Assembly (NCBI RefSeq): GCF_020055675.1
Contig: NZ_JAIPUS010000001.1
Location: 248,001-312,000 of the forward strand
DNA: 64,000 nt
Direction: 5' to 3'
Origin: Marivita sp.
GTDB taxonomy: Bacteria > Pseudomonadota > Alphaproteobacteria > Rhodobacterales > Rhodobacteraceae
In this document: positions 9,678 to 19,500 of the stretch, piece after piece
How positions within the stretch are numbered: the stretch's first letter is position 1
How the letters are laid out: every line of letters starts with the position of its first letter
Notes under the pieces: model-generated
Told to the model about the DNA's origin: nothing
Seen by the model: the letters and a program-made list of their open reading frames with translations, nothing else
Databases searched by the model: none
Position numbers and translations under genes: made by a program

Positions 9678-10274
9678 ATGCCCGCGTTGAAACCCACCGA
9701 CTTTTTTGCCCAAGTGGCCTGGATCGGATGCGTAACCGGTGAGGGACAAGGGATTCCGTCAGCCCTGGTCGATGTATTGGAGGTGGGCTTTGATGGGCCG
9801 GTTGGCGAACGCCATGGCGGTCGGACGCGACCCTCGTGCAGCCGGGTGACATCGCAACACCCGCGTGGCACGCCGATTGCCAATGTGCGGCAATTGTCCG
9901 TCCTGTCCTCTGAAGACCTGGAATCGATTGCCGCCGCGATGGGCCTGGCGGAGATTGATCCGGCCTGGTTGGGGGCAACGCTGGTGGTGTCGGGCCTGCC
10001 GGATTTCACCTGTGTTCCGCCGTCTTCGCGGCTCCAGGGGCCGGACGGGGTAACGTTGATCATCGACATGGAAAACCGTCCCTGCCATCTGCCCGCCCGG
10101 GAAATCGAGGCGCGGTTTCCGGGCAAGGGAAAATACTTCAAGGCCGCGGCGAAGGGCAGGCGCGGAGTGACCGCCTGGGTCGAACGGCCGGGTCGCTTGA
10201 CGCCGGGCGATCGGCTGCGATTGCATGTGCCTGACCAGCCGGTTTGGCCACATCTGGAGGCCGCGCGTGGTTAG
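9678..10274 (+). CDS. MOSC domain-containing protein
   Basis: A 198-residue protein matching the MOSC (molybdenum-cofactor sulfurase C-terminal) fold. It has a beta-rich core with the family signature running from GPVGERHGGRT through NVRQLSVLS to the C-terminal GRRGVTAWVERPG and LTPGDRLRLHVP. MOSC proteins carry sulfur or molybdenum cofactor and some reduce N-hydroxylated compounds. The conserved MOSC cysteine may be in SRVTS or CHLP; I cannot assign it. The start at ATG 9678 is supported by AGGAGG just upstream. Stands alone between the ftsH terminator and fhs. Confidence 0.75.
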   Translation: MPALKPTDFFAQVAWIGCVTGEGQGIPSALVDVLEVGFDGPVGERHGGRTRPSCSRVTSQHPRGTPIANVRQLSVLSSEDLESIAAAMGLAEIDPAWLGATLVVSGLPDFTCVPPSSRLQGPDGVTLIIDMENRPCHLPAREIEARFPGKGKYFKAAAKGRRGVTAWVERPGRLTPGDRLRLHVPDQPVWPHLEAARG

Positions 10275-10409
10275 CAGGTTTCCGATGGGCGACGCGGCGG
10301 CGTCGATCGCGCCGCGGATTGGCGCGGAAGTGTCGGTTTCACGGCGACACGCCTCTGGCGCGCGGCTGTATGGCTCTGACAAACAAGGTGCGAACAGGGG
10401 ACCCCAATC

Positions 10410-12086
10410 ATGTCGTATAAATCGGATATAGAGATCGCGCGGGCGGCGCAAAAACGCCCCATCCAGGAGATCGGCAAGAAGATCGGGATCGGGTCTGACG
10501 ACCTTTTGCCCTATGGCCATGACAAGGCGAAGGTCAGCCAATCTTTCATCAATTCGGTTCAGGATCGCCCGAATGGCAAGTTGATCCTTGTCACCGCGAT
10601 CAATCCGACCCCGGCGGGCGAGGGCAAGACGACCACAACCGTCGGTCTTGGGGACGGGTTGAACCATATCGGCAGACAGGCGATGATCTGCATCCGCGAG
10701 GCGTCGCTCGGGCCGAATTTCGGCATGAAGGGCGGCGCAGCCGGAGGCGGCCATGCGCAGGTGGTGCCGATGGAGGACATGAACCTGCATTTCACGGGGG
10801 ATTTCCACGCGATCACCAGCGCCCACAGCTTGCTGTCGGCGATGCTCGACAACCATATCTACTGGGGCAATGAGCAGGAAATCGACATCCGTCGCGTGCA
10901 ATGGAAGCGGGTGGTCGACATGAATGACCGGGCCCTGCGGCAGATCACCTGTTCGCTGGGCGGTGTGGCCAACGGGTTCCCGCGCGAAGCCGGGTTCGAC
11001 ATCACCGTGGCGTCCGAAGTGATGGCAATTCTCTGCCTCGCAACGAATCTCAAGGATCTGGAAACCCGTCTGGGGGCGATGATCGTGGCCTACCGCCGTG
11101 ACCGCACCCCGGTTTATTGCCGCGACATCAAGGCCGAGGGCGCGATGACGGTGCTCTTGAAGGATGCGATGCAGCCGAACCTCGTGCAGACGCTCGAGAA
11201 CAACCCGGCCTTCGTGCATGGTGGCCCGTTCGCCAATATCGCGCATGGCTGCAATTCGGTGATCGCGACGTCCACGGCGCTCAAGCTCACGGATTTCGTT
11301 GTCACCGAAGCCGGGTTCGGAGCGGATCTCGGGGCCGAGAAATTCATGAACATCAAGTGCCGCAAGGCCGGGCTGGCACCATCTGTCGTGGTCTGTGTTG
11401 CGACAGTACGCGCGATGAAAATGAATGGCGGGGTGGCGAAATCCGACCTGGGTGCAGAAAACGTGGATGCGGTGAAGGCTGGGTGTCCGAACCTTGGCCG
11501 TCATATCGAGAACCTCAAGTCGTTTGGCGTGCCGGTTGTCGTGGCGATCAACCATTTCGTGACGGACACCGAGGCAGAGGTTGACGCGATCAGGAGCTAC
11601 GTCAAGGAACATGGGGCCGAGGCTGTTCTGTCGCGGCACTGGGAACTCGGGTCCGAAGGGTCTGCCGATCTGGCCCGCAAGGTGGCCGAGGTGGCGGATG
11701 CCGGCCAGGCCAACTTTGCGCCGATCTACAACGACGAGATGCCGCTGGCCGAGAAGATCCAGACCATCGCCAAGCGCATCTATCGCGCGGACGGGGCGTT
11801 GATGGATCAGAAAATCCGGGACCAGCTGAAGCTTTGGGAAGACCAGGGGTATGGCAACCTGCCGGTCTGCATGGCAAAGACGCAATATTCGTTCTCGACC
11901 GACCCGACCCTGCGCGGCGCGCCGACGGGCCATTCGGTTCCTGTGCGCGAGGTGCGCCTGTCTGCGGGGGCCGGCTTTGTCGTGGTGGTCTGCGGTGAGA
12001 TCATGACCATGCCGGGCCTGCCGCGTCACCCGTCGGCCGAGAGTATCCACCTCAACGAGGCGGGCGAGATCGAAGGCTTGTTCTAG
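10410..12086 (+). CDS. fhs: Formate--tetrahydrofolate ligase
   Basis: A 558-residue protein of the expected length that makes 10-formyl-THF from formate, THF and ATP. The nucleotide loop [11 protein letters not shown] lies near residues 64-74; the family stretches [20 protein letters not shown] and [10 protein letters not shown] are present. With folD downstream it forms the THF branch of one-carbon metabolism, typical of roseobacters that use methylated compounds and serine/glycine. The 135-nt upstream gap carries no obvious riboswitch. A GC-rich inverted repeat (about 12093-12142) without a T-tract separates it from folD. Confidence 0.96.
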   Translation: MSYKSDIEIARAAQKRPIQEIGKKIGIGSDDLLPYGHDKAKVSQSFINSVQDRPNGKLILVTAINPTPAGEGKTTTTVGLGDGLNHIGRQAMICIREASLGPNFGMKGGAAGGGHAQVVPMEDMNLHFTGDFHAITSAHSLLSAMLDNHIYWGNEQEIDIRRVQWKRVVDMNDRALRQITCSLGGVANGFPREAGFDITVASEVMAILCLATNLKDLETRLGAMIVAYRRDRTPVYCRDIKAEGAMTVLLKDAMQPNLVQTLENNPAFVHGGPFANIAHGCNSVIATSTALKLTDFVVTEAGFGADLGAEKFMNIKCRKAGLAPSVVVCVATVRAMKMNGGVAKSDLGAENVDAVKAGCPNLGRHIENLKSFGVPVVVAINHFVTDTEAEVDAIRSYVKEHGAEAVLSRHWELGSEGSADLARKVAEVADAGQANFAPIYNDEMPLAEKIQTIAKRIYRADGALMDQKIRDQLKLWEDQGYGNLPVCMAKTQYSFSTDPTLRGAPTGHSVPVREVRLSAGAGFVVVVCGEIMTMPGLPRHPSAESIHLNEAGEIEGLF

Positions 12087-12220
12087 CCTTGAAAGGACGG
12101 GTGGGCGCTCGGGCGTTGCCCATCGCCCCACCCGCCCTCCCGTTGGCGCTTGACTGTCCAGGGGGCCGCGGGATGGCGCGGGACGGGCCTGCATATTTGG
12201 AAAGAGAAGAAGGACGCATC

Positions 12221-13123
12221 ATGGGTGCTCAGATCATCGACGGAAAAGCCTTTGCCGCGGAGATGCGCGGGCAGGTTGCCCGACACGTCGCACGGATCAA
12301 GGCCGATCACGGCATCACGCCGGGCTTGGCCGTCGTGCTGGTTGGTGAGGACCCCGCAAGCCAGGTCTATGTCCGCTCCAAGGGCAAGATGACCGCCGAG
12401 GTCGGGATGAACTCGTTCGAGCACAAGCTCGACGCGGAGACATCCGAAGTGGATTTGCTTGCGCTGATCGCGCGTCTGAACGCGGATGCGGCAGTGCATG
12501 GGATCCTGGTGCAATTGCCGCTGCCGGATCATCTGGATGAAGACCTCGTGATCAATTCGATCGATCCCGCCAAGGATGTCGATGGCTTTCACATCTCGAA
12601 TGTCGGCCTGTTAAGCACCGGGCAGAAATCCATGGTGCCCTGCACGCCGCTGGGCTGTTTGATGATGCTGCGCAAACATCATGGCAGCCTGTCGGGCATG
12701 AACGCGGTGGTGATCGGACGGTCGAATATCGTCGGCAAGCCGATGGCGCAATTGTTGCTCGGCGACAGCTGCACCGTGACGATTGCCCATTCGCGGACCC
12801 GGGATCTGCCCGATGTTGTGCGCCGCGCCGATATTGTCGTTGCCGCGGTGGGCCGCTCCGAAATGGTGCCGGGAGATTGGATCAAGCCGGGGGCGACGGT
12901 GATCGATGTCGGCATCAACCGGATTGACGCGCCGGAAAAGGGCGCCGGCAAGACACGGCTCGTGGGCGATTGCGAGTTCGACAGTTGCGCCGAGGTCGCG
13001 GGTGCGATCACGCCCGTGCCCGGCGGGGTCGGACCGATGACGATCGCCTGCCTGCTTGCCAATTCGGTCACGGCGTGTTGCCGGGCGAACGGGATTGCGG
13101 AGCCTGATGGGCTGACTGCGTGA
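12221..13123 (+). CDS. folD: Bifunctional methylene-THF dehydrogenase / methenyl-THF cyclohydrolase FolD
   Basis: A 300-residue cytosolic enzyme interconverting 5,10-methylene-, 5,10-methenyl- and 10-formyl-THF with NADP. It shows the catalytic region around [14 protein letters not shown], the nucleotide-binding [15 protein letters not shown] and the C-terminal signature [13 protein letters not shown] 12221 follows an AGAAGAAGGA ribosome-binding stretch; the longer in-frame ORF from 12089 would run through the fhs-folD spacer and is rejected. Co-oriented with fhs, with 134 nt between them. Confidence 0.95.
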   Translation: MGAQIIDGKAFAAEMRGQVARHVARIKADHGITPGLAVVLVGEDPASQVYVRSKGKMTAEVGMNSFEHKLDAETSEVDLLALIARLNADAAVHGILVQLPLPDHLDEDLVINSIDPAKDVDGFHISNVGLLSTGQKSMVPCTPLGCLMMLRKHHGSLSGMNAVVIGRSNIVGKPMAQLLLGDSCTVTIAHSRTRDLPDVVRRADIVVAAVGRSEMVPGDWIKPGATVIDVGINRIDAPEKGAGKTRLVGDCEFDSCAEVAGAITPVPGGVGPMTIACLLANSVTACCRANGIAEPDGLTA

Positions 13124-13266
13124 CACCGGGGCTGCGGGGCCGGGTTGGCGGGTCAGCCCTGTTGTCGCACGCGGGCGGCGCGCCCGATGCCACGCAAGAT
13201 GCCCCTGTTCGGGCTACGCGGTGTATGTGACCGCGTGGTCGCGCGTGCTGGCGGGTCCGGCCGCGC

Positions 13267-15069
13267 CTACCCGTCCATCTTGAGCGCCGAGATGAAGGCT
13301 TCCTGTGGAATTTCCACCTTGCCGAACTGGCGCATCTTCTTCTTGCCGGCTTTCTGCTTTTCCAGCAGCTTTTTCTTGCGGCTGGCGTCGCCGCCGTAGC
13401 ATTTCGCGGTGACGTCCTTGCGCAGGGCCGGAAGCGTTTCGCGGGCAATCACCTTGCCGCCGATCGCCGCCTGGATCGGGATCTTGAACATGTGGCGCGG
13501 GATCAGGTCCTTGAGCTTTTCGCACATCGCCCGGCCGCGCATTTCGGCGCGGTCGCGGTGCACCATCGTTGAAAGCGCATCGACCGGTTCGTCGTTCACG
13601 AGGACCTGCATTTTCACCAGTTGGTCTTCGCGGTAGCCGATCATCTGGTAATCGAAGCTGGCATAGCCTTTGGTCACGGATTTCAGCCGGTCGTAGAAAT
13701 CGAAGACCACTTCGTTCAGCGGGAGATCATAGACCACCATCGCCCGGTTGCCGACATAGGTCAGGTCGAGCTGAAGGCCGCGCCGGTCCTGGCAGAGCTT
13801 GAGCACATCACCCAGGTATTCGTCGGGTACGAGGATCGACGCCTTGATCCGAGGTTCCTCGATATGGTCGACGGTGGATGGATCGGGCATGTCGGCTGGA
13901 TTGTGCAGCTCCTGCATCTCGCCGTCCTTGGTGTAGATATGATAGATCACCGACGGCGCGGTGGTGATCAGGTTGATGCCGTATTCCCGCTCCAGCCGGT
14001 CGCGCACCACTTCGAGGTGCAGCAGACCCAGGAACCCGCAGCGGAAGCCGAAGCCGAGCGCGGCGGAGGTTTCCATCTCGGAGGTGAAGGACGCGTCGTT
14101 CAGGGCGAGCTTTTCGATCGCGCCGCGCATATCCTCGAAGTCGTTGGCATCGACGGGGAAGAGACCGCAGAACACGACGGGGATCGACGGTTTGAAGCCG
14201 GGAAGTGGCGCTTCGCAGCCCTTCTTTTCGGTCGTGATCGTATCGCCGACGCGGGTGTCGCTTACCTGTTTGATCTGCGCCGTCATGTAGCCGATCTCGC
14301 CGGGGCCCAGTTCGTCCACCGCAAGCATTGCCGGGCGATAGACGCCGACGCGGTCGATGTCGTAGGTGCCGCCGGATTTCATCATCTTGATGCGCTGGCC
14401 CTTTTTCAGGACCCCATCGATGATCCGCACGATCACCACGACGCCCAGGTAGGGGTCGTATTTGCTGTCGACCAGCATCGCCTTGAGGGGCGCGTCGCGG
14501 GTGCCACCATGCGGGGGCGGCAGCCGGTTCACGATCGCCTCGAGCACGGAGGGGATCCCGAGCCCGGATTTGGCCGAGATTTCGAGCGCGTCGGAGGCAT
14601 CGATCCCGATGACATCCTCGATCTGTTCCCTGACCCGGTCCGGTTCGGAGGCGGGCAGGTCGATCTTGTTGAGCACCGGAACGATTTCGTGATCCGCGTC
14701 GATCGCGGTGTAGACATTGGCCAGCGTCTGCGCCTCGACGCCCTGGGTCGCATCCACCACGAGAAGCGAGCCTTCGACGGCGCGCATCGAGCGGGACACC
14801 TCGTAGGCGAAATCCACGTGCCCGGGCGTGTCGATCAGGTTGAGGACATAGACCTCGCCATTCTCGGCCTTGTATTCGATCCGGACGGTGTTGGCCTTGA
14901 TCGTGATGCCGCGTTCGCGCTCGATATCCATCGAGTCGAGAAGCTGCTCCTTCATCTCCCGTTCGGTGACCGTGTTCGTGGACTGGATCAGCCGGTCGGC
15001 CAGGGTTGATTTCCCGTGGTCGATATGGGCAACGATGGAGAAATTGCGGATGTGCGAAAGCTCTGTCAT
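13267..15069 (-). CDS. lepA: Elongation factor 4 (LepA)
   Basis: A 600-residue translational GTPase that back-translocates or remodels ribosomes under stress. It has G1 AHIDHGKST near residue 13, G3 DTPGHVDF, G4 NKID, EF-G-like domains III and V, and the LepA-specific lysine-rich C-terminal domain ending in [14 protein letters not shown]. The start at 15069 (MTELSHIRN) is the homologous one; 54 extra in-frame codons upstream are unsupported. Transcribed convergently with folD; the 143-nt spacer has no clear T-tailed terminator. Confidence 0.95.
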   Translation of the reverse strand: MTELSHIRNFSIVAHIDHGKSTLADRLIQSTNTVTEREMKEQLLDSMDIERERGITIKANTVRIEYKAENGEVYVLNLIDTPGHVDFAYEVSRSMRAVEGSLLVVDATQGVEAQTLANVYTAIDADHEIVPVLNKIDLPASEPDRVREQIEDVIGIDASDALEISAKSGLGIPSVLEAIVNRLPPPHGGTRDAPLKAMLVDSKYDPYLGVVVIVRIIDGVLKKGQRIKMMKSGGTYDIDRVGVYRPAMLAVDELGPGEIGYMTAQIKQVSDTRVGDTITTEKKGCEAPLPGFKPSIPVVFCGLFPVDANDFEDMRGAIEKLALNDASFTSEMETSAALGFGFRCGFLGLLHLEVVRDRLEREYGINLITTAPSVIYHIYTKDGEMQELHNPADMPDPSTVDHIEEPRIKASILVPDEYLGDVLKLCQDRRGLQLDLTYVGNRAMVVYDLPLNEVVFDFYDRLKSVTKGYASFDYQMIGYREDQLVKMQVLVNDEPVDALSTMVHRDRAEMRGRAMCEKLKDLIPRHMFKIPIQAAIGGKVIARETLPALRKDVTAKCYGGDASRKKKLLEKQKAGKKKMRQFGKVEIPQEAFISALKMDG

Positions 15070-15246
15070 GCGCGGGATATGAAGCGGTTTCACGGTGCGG
15101 TCAAGGTGGCGCGACAGCCGCGGGCAGCCGCGCAAAAGGTGATTTGAAAAGAGCCGGGCATTCGGGCATGATCCTTCGAGGCAGCCGCGCGCCACACCGG
15201 GCAAAAGATCCAGGTCGCGCGGCACGGGCAATGGTGAGCAGGCGAC

Positions 15247-15594
15247 ATGAAATTATTGGCAGCAGTTTTGGTCACGGCACTTGTTGCCGGATGTGGCGGC
15301 GGCAACCGGTTCGACAGGTCGGACAGCGGTGTCATGCGGTTTTCCTCGGGACCGATCAGCCGCGCCTGCCTGTCTTCTGATCGCAAGGCGCGCAATTCGC
15401 GGCTTTGCGGCTGTATCCAGACGGTGGCCAACCGATCCCTGTCGGGGCGGGACCAGCGCAAGGCATCCCGGTTCTTCAAGGACCCGCAACGCGCGCATGA
15501 TGTCTGGATGTCGAAGACGCCGGCGGATGATGCCTTCTGGGAGCAGTACAAGGCGTTTGCCGCCCGGTCGGAGCAGAGCTGTCGCGGTTACTGA
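15247..15594 (+). CDS. Small cysteine-containing lipoprotein
   Basis: A 115-residue exported protein: signal peptide with lipobox LVAGC (cysteine at residue 16), then a short Gly/Asp-rich linker. A compact domain with Cys residues in SRACLSS, LCGCIQ and the C-terminal SCRGY follows, suggesting disulfides or metal binding. Proteins like this are common in Rhodobacteraceae and often carry the uninformative label arginine transporter; nothing in the sequence supports transport. Divergent from lepA and converging on the esterase gene, ending 1 nt before that gene's stop. Confidence 0.8.
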   Translation: MKLLAAVLVTALVAGCGGGNRFDRSDSGVMRFSSGPISRACLSSDRKARNSRLCGCIQTVANRSLSGRDQRKASRFFKDPQRAHDVWMSKTPADDAFWEQYKAFAARSEQSCRGY

Positions 15595-15595
15595 T

Positions 15596-16360
15596 CTACT
15601 GATCCTGGTCGAGAAACGCGCGTACAGAGGCTTCGAACGCGCGCGGACTTTCGGCGTGAAGCCAGTGGCCTGCACCGGGCAGTTTGGCGAAACGCGCTTT
15701 TGGGAACAACGCTTTGATCGCGGGGCGGTGATCCGGGGTGACGTAATCGGACTCGGCCCCCGACAGAAACAGTGTCGGGTTTTCGAAACTGCCGGTCATA
15801 TCCGGGAATCCGAGGATTTTCGGCATTTCGGTTGCCAGCGCATCGAGGTTGAGCGTCCAGCGTTTGCCTTTCACGTCCAGTGACTGGGTGAAAAACGCCT
15901 GCAGGCTGGGATCCTGCACATGCGCTGCCAATTGCGCGGCTGCGTCCGAGCGTTTTTCGATCCTGGACAGATCGACGCTGCGCATGGCGTCGATGAACTG
16001 GATTTGCGAATGACCATAGGCGATCGGCGCGATATCTGCCACGACGAGGCGATTGATCAGATCGGGCCGCGTCAGCGCAAGCACCATTGCCGCCTTGCCC
16101 CCCATTGAATGGCCAATCACGTCCATCGACGTGCCATGCGCCTCGATCACCTCGGCCAGGTCGGCGGCCATGTCGGGATATCCGTGGCTGTCGGACCAGA
16201 AGCTGTCACCGTGATTGCGCAGGTCCACGGCAACGATTTTCCCGCGGTCCGACAAGCGCTTGGCGATCACACCCCAATTGCGGCCGGACCCGTAGAGCCC
16301 GTGGATGATCAGGATCGGCTTGGCAGAGCCGGTGGAGTCGAAGATCAGGGTATTCAGCAT
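15596..16360 (-). CDS. Alpha/beta-fold hydrolase (YbfF-like esterase)
   Basis: A 254-residue serine hydrolase. The nucleophile elbow GHSMGG places the catalytic serine at residue 85; the oxyanion region is IHGLYGSGRNW, and the C-terminal histidine lies in GAGHWLHAESP, with an acid in the DYVTPDHR loop. Closest in architecture to YbfF-type esterases acting on short acyl or thioester substrates; the physiological substrate is unknown. Monocistronic on the reverse strand. Confidence 0.85.
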   Translation of the reverse strand: MLNTLIFDSTGSAKPILIIHGLYGSGRNWGVIAKRLSDRGKIVAVDLRNHGDSFWSDSHGYPDMAADLAEVIEAHGTSMDVIGHSMGGKAAMVLALTRPDLINRLVVADIAPIAYGHSQIQFIDAMRSVDLSRIEKRSDAAAQLAAHVQDPSLQAFFTQSLDVKGKRWTLNLDALATEMPKILGFPDMTGSFENPTLFLSGAESDYVTPDHRPAIKALFPKARFAKLPGAGHWLHAESPRAFEASVRAFLDQDQ

Positions 16361-16423
16361 GAGGGCTTCTTACGGTGTGCGACCCGACTTGAGCAAGAGC
16401 GCGTGTCGGCGTAAATCGGGAGG

Positions 16424-16798
16424 ATGGAGCAGGCCGAACACATCAGATCACATGCCGAGACGTTGCGCCGGCTTATGGCCAGGCAGCTGGGGCTGCGGAA
16501 GGGGCGGTTGTCGCGCCGGCTGGCCAAGGCCGGGCGGCGGTTGCCAACCGGAGTGCGCAAGGACATCGCGTTGGTGGCGGAGGCCGAGGAGATGGCCCGC
16601 AATCCGCGCCTTGCGCTGCGGCTTGATACGACGACGATCGACCCCGCCTTCGACCGTGCGGCGGCGCATCTGCGCGCCATCGACGTGGCGGACCGGCGCA
16701 AGGGTCTTTTCCTGTCGATCCTTGGCAGCGTGGCGTTCAACATCCTTGCGGTGATCGTGCTCTTGATCGTGGTGCTGCGCTGGCGCGGTCTGGCCTGA
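16424..16798 (+). CDS. Small C-terminally anchored membrane protein
   Basis: A 124-residue protein of unrecognised family. The first 95 residues are highly basic and helical (RLMARQLGLRKGRLSRRL), followed by a single hydrophobic helix at about residues 99-119 and a short RWRGLA tail, so it looks tail-anchored in the inner membrane with a positively charged cytoplasmic domain. GGGAGG precedes the ATG at unusually short spacing, so a slightly later start is possible. Located 41 nt upstream of the SDR gene and probably cotranscribed with it. Confidence 0.6.
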   Translation: MEQAEHIRSHAETLRRLMARQLGLRKGRLSRRLAKAGRRLPTGVRKDIALVAEAEEMARNPRLALRLDTTTIDPAFDRAAAHLRAIDVADRRKGLFLSILGSVAFNILAVIVLLIVVLRWRGLA

Positions 16799-16839
16799 GA
16801 TCGTTGACCGCCGGGGTGGGCACGCTAGCTAACCGCAGC

Positions 16840-17505
16840 ATGAAAAATGCACTTATCATCGGGTCGAGCGGCGGGCTTGGAACCGCCATGTCGGACGCGC
16901 TCGCGGCGCGCGGGGTTGCCGTGACCGGCTTGTCGCGCAGTGGCGACGGGCTGGACGTGACGGACGAGGCCAGCGTGGCGGCGGCGCTTGGCGCGCTCGA
17001 CGGGCCGTTCGATTTGATTTTCGTCGCCACGGGTGCGCTCGAAATCAATGGCGTCACGCCGGAAAAGACACTGCGCCATGTCACGGCGGAGGCAATGATC
17101 GATCAATTCAAGTTGAACACTGTCGGCCCGTCTCTGGTTCTCAAACATGCGATGCGGCTTTTGCCGCGCCACGAACGGGCCGTTTTTGCGGCCTTGTCGG
17201 CCCGCGTCGGGTCGATCGGCGACAACCGTCTTGGCGGCTGGTACAGCTATCGCACGTCAAAGGCGGCGCTGAACCAGATGTTGCACGGCGCGTCCGTTGA
17301 ACTGGGCCGCACCCACAAGGGCCTTATCTGCGTGGCCTTGCATCCCGGCACGGTCGAGACGCCGTTCACCGAGAAATATGTCGGCCATAACCCGTCCGTC
17401 CCGGCCAGCAAAGCGGCGGAAAACCTGCTGTCGGTGCTGGATCGTCTGGCGGTCGAGGACAGCGGAAAATTCTACGACTGGCAGGGCACAGAGGTGCCGT
17501 GGTGA
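16840..17505 (+). CDS. Short-chain dehydrogenase/reductase (SDR family)
   Basis: A 221-residue Rossmann-fold oxidoreductase with nucleotide motif GSSGGLGTAM near residue 8 and catalytic Tyr and Lys in YSYRTSKAALN (YxxxK spacing). It is a short member with C-factor-like architecture. Substrate not assignable. The ATG at 16840 is the homologous start; a TTG at 16804 in frame would add 12 residues. Its stop overlaps the photolyase/cryptochrome start, so the two are translationally coupled. This pairing of an SDR with an FeS-cryptochrome recurs, to my knowledge, in related bacteria. Confidence 0.85.
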   Translation: MKNALIIGSSGGLGTAMSDALAARGVAVTGLSRSGDGLDVTDEASVAAALGALDGPFDLIFVATGALEINGVTPEKTLRHVTAEAMIDQFKLNTVGPSLVLKHAMRLLPRHERAVFAALSARVGSIGDNRLGGWYSYRTSKAALNQMLHGASVELGRTHKGLICVALHPGTVETPFTEKYVGHNPSVPASKAAENLLSVLDRLAVEDSGKFYDWQGTEVPW

Positions 17506-19016
17506 GCCGCCTTGTTCTCGTTCTCGGGGATCAACTGAGCGAGGGCTTGTCGGCATTGGCGGCGGCGGAAAAGGGATCGGACGTGGTGGTCATGGCCGAA
17601 GTGTCGGAGGAAGCCACCTACGTTCAGCATCACCCCAAGAAGATCGCCTTCATCTTTTCCGCCATGCGCAAATTCGCGGCCCGTCTGCGCGATGACGGGT
17701 GGGATGTGCGCTATACCCGGCTGGACGATGCCGAGAACGCAGGCTCCATCCACGGCGAATTGCTACGGCGGGCCGAGGAAACCGGCGCATTCGAAGTGAT
17801 CGCGACCCAGCCCGGCGAATGGCGTTTGATCGAGGCGCTTGAGGACATGCCGCTCAGGCTGACCATGAAACCCGACACGCGGTTCGTCAGCACGCAAGAC
17901 GAATTCGACACTTGGGCCGAGGGCCGCAAGGCGTTGCGGATGGAGTATTTCTACCGCGACATGCGCCGCAAGACCGGGCTTTTGATGGATGGCGACGACC
18001 CCGTCGGTGGCCAATGGAATTACGACGCCGAGAACCGCAAGCCGGCGCCGGACGATATCGCGTTCAGCGGGCCGATGCAGTTCACACCGGACGAGACCGT
18101 GCAAGAGGTGCTGGACCTCGTCGAGGCGCGCTTCGGCAATTCTTTTGGATCGCTGCGCCCGTTCTGGTTTGCCACCGATCAGGCACAGGCCCGGCGGGCG
18201 CTGAGCCATTTCATCACCTACGCGTTGCCGCGTTTCGGCGATTTTCAGGACGCGATGATGAACGACAATCGCTTCCTCTATCATGCGCTGGTTTCGCCCT
18301 ACATGAATGTCGGGCTGCTCGACCCGATGGAGGTGTGCCGCGCCGCCGAGGACGCCTACACGGATGGGCACGCGCCGCTCAACGCGGTCGAAGGCTTCAT
18401 CCGCCAGATCATCGGCTGGCGCGAATATGTCCGCCGCATCTACTTCCGCGAAGGCCCGGATTACACCCGCCGCAACGCGCTCGATCACCAGCGCAGGCTT
18501 CCCGACTTCTATTGGACCGGCGAGACGGATATGAACTGCCTGTCCAAGGCGATCACCCAGACGGCGGACGAAGCCTACGCCCACCATATCCAGCGCCTGA
18601 TGGTGACGGGCAATTTCGCGCTGCTGGCCGGGGTGGACCCGCACGAGGTGCACGAGTGGTATCTGCGGGTGTATATCGACGCCTTCGAATGGGTTGAGGC
18701 GCCCAACGTTGTGGGCATGAGCCAGTTCGCGGATGGCGGCATCATTGCGTCGAAACCCTATGTGTCGTCAGGATCCTACATCAATCGCATGTCGGATTAC
18801 TGCAAATCCTGCCGCTATCGTGTCCAGGACAAGACCGGAAAGGATGCCTGTCCGTTCAACCTGCTCTATTGGCATTTCCTCGACCGCCATTCCGAAACCT
18901 TTGCCGGGAACCCGCGGATGAACCAGATTTACGCCAATTGGCGGCGCATGGACGACGGTCGCAAACAGACAATCCTGTCCGAAGCAGAGGCATTTCTCGA
19001 AACGCTGGGCGCGTAA
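17502..19016 (+). CDS. FeS-BCP family cryptochrome / (6-4) photolyase-related protein
   Basis: A 504-residue flavoprotein of the prokaryotic iron-sulfur cryptochrome/(6-4) photolyase class (PhrB/CryB). The N-terminal antenna domain starts with LVLVLGDQLS; the C-terminal FAD domain contains GWREYVRRIYF and the region around GVDPHEVHEWYLRVYIDAFEWVEAPNV. Cysteines in MNCLSKA, YCKSCRYR and DACPFN match the four ligands of the [4Fe-4S] cluster. It either repairs (6-4) photoproducts or senses blue light. The start is GTG: 17502 overlaps the SDR stop as GTGA, with another GTG at 17499. Confidence 0.9.
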   Translation: MSRLVLVLGDQLSEGLSALAAAEKGSDVVVMAEVSEEATYVQHHPKKIAFIFSAMRKFAARLRDDGWDVRYTRLDDAENAGSIHGELLRRAEETGAFEVIATQPGEWRLIEALEDMPLRLTMKPDTRFVSTQDEFDTWAEGRKALRMEYFYRDMRRKTGLLMDGDDPVGGQWNYDAENRKPAPDDIAFSGPMQFTPDETVQEVLDLVEARFGNSFGSLRPFWFATDQAQARRALSHFITYALPRFGDFQDAMMNDNRFLYHALVSPYMNVGLLDPMEVCRAAEDAYTDGHAPLNAVEGFIRQIIGWREYVRRIYFREGPDYTRRNALDHQRRLPDFYWTGETDMNCLSKAITQTADEAYAHHIQRLMVTGNFALLAGVDPHEVHEWYLRVYIDAFEWVEAPNVVGMSQFADGGIIASKPYVSSGSYINRMSDYCKSCRYRVQDKTGKDACPFNLLYWHFLDRHSETFAGNPRMNQIYANWRRMDDGRKQTILSEAEAFLETLGA

Positions 19017-19279
19017 ACGGGCGCGTAAACAGAGGCGGGTTTGCAGCGGCGTTTCCGGTTCAATGAAAAGGCTTGCTGTCCGGCGGGGCGCAATCGGCAC
19101 CCGCGCCGTGATCCGAAGCGGGCAGAACTTCAGGATTGGAGACCGGACCATCGAGCCTGCCGGCAGCTCCGGGTCATGCGCCGCAAGACATCCACGCAAA
19201 GCGCGATCGTGGCATGTTGCACGACCGCCGGGAGCACTCTCCGGGCCGCTGGTCGCATGTGCGGGATTTCATGGAAGAC

Positions 19280-19355
19280 TGGTGCCCCCAGAGAGACTCG
19301 AACTCCCGACCTACTGATTACAAATCAGTTGCTCTACCAGCTGAGCTATAGGGGC
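19280..19355 (-). tRNA. tRNA-Thr (anticodon UGU)
   Basis: A 76-nt cloverleaf on the reverse strand including an encoded CCA end. The acceptor stem GCCCCTA/TGGGGGC has one G-U pair; the D-arm is GCTCAGCTGGTAGAGC. The anticodon stem ACTGA/TCAGT has loop TTTGTAA, giving anticodon TGT for ACA threonine codons. The T-arm carries TTCGAGT. No T-rich terminator is obvious downstream. Confidence 0.95.
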
Positions 19356-19500
19356 AATTGCGGCGTGATTAATGAGTGTTTCGCGGCTGTGCAAGGGGCA
19401 ATCTGGCGATTTCTCTTAAATTGCCGTCCCTTGCCGTTGGTGGTTTTCAACAGAATTCTGACGGGTATAACGACTGCGGAATGCGGGACACATACTTACA

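Noticed and set aside
12093-12142. GC-rich inverted repeat between fhs and folD
   Set aside because: Imperfect and not followed by a T-tract, so not called as a terminator.
9759-12194. 811-codon open frame antisense to fhs
   Set aside because: Typical high-GC shadow frame; composition is His/Arg rich and fhs on the other strand is unambiguous.
13621-15009. 462-codon open frame antisense to lepA
   Set aside because: Shadow of a highly conserved gene; no motif and no ribosome-binding site.
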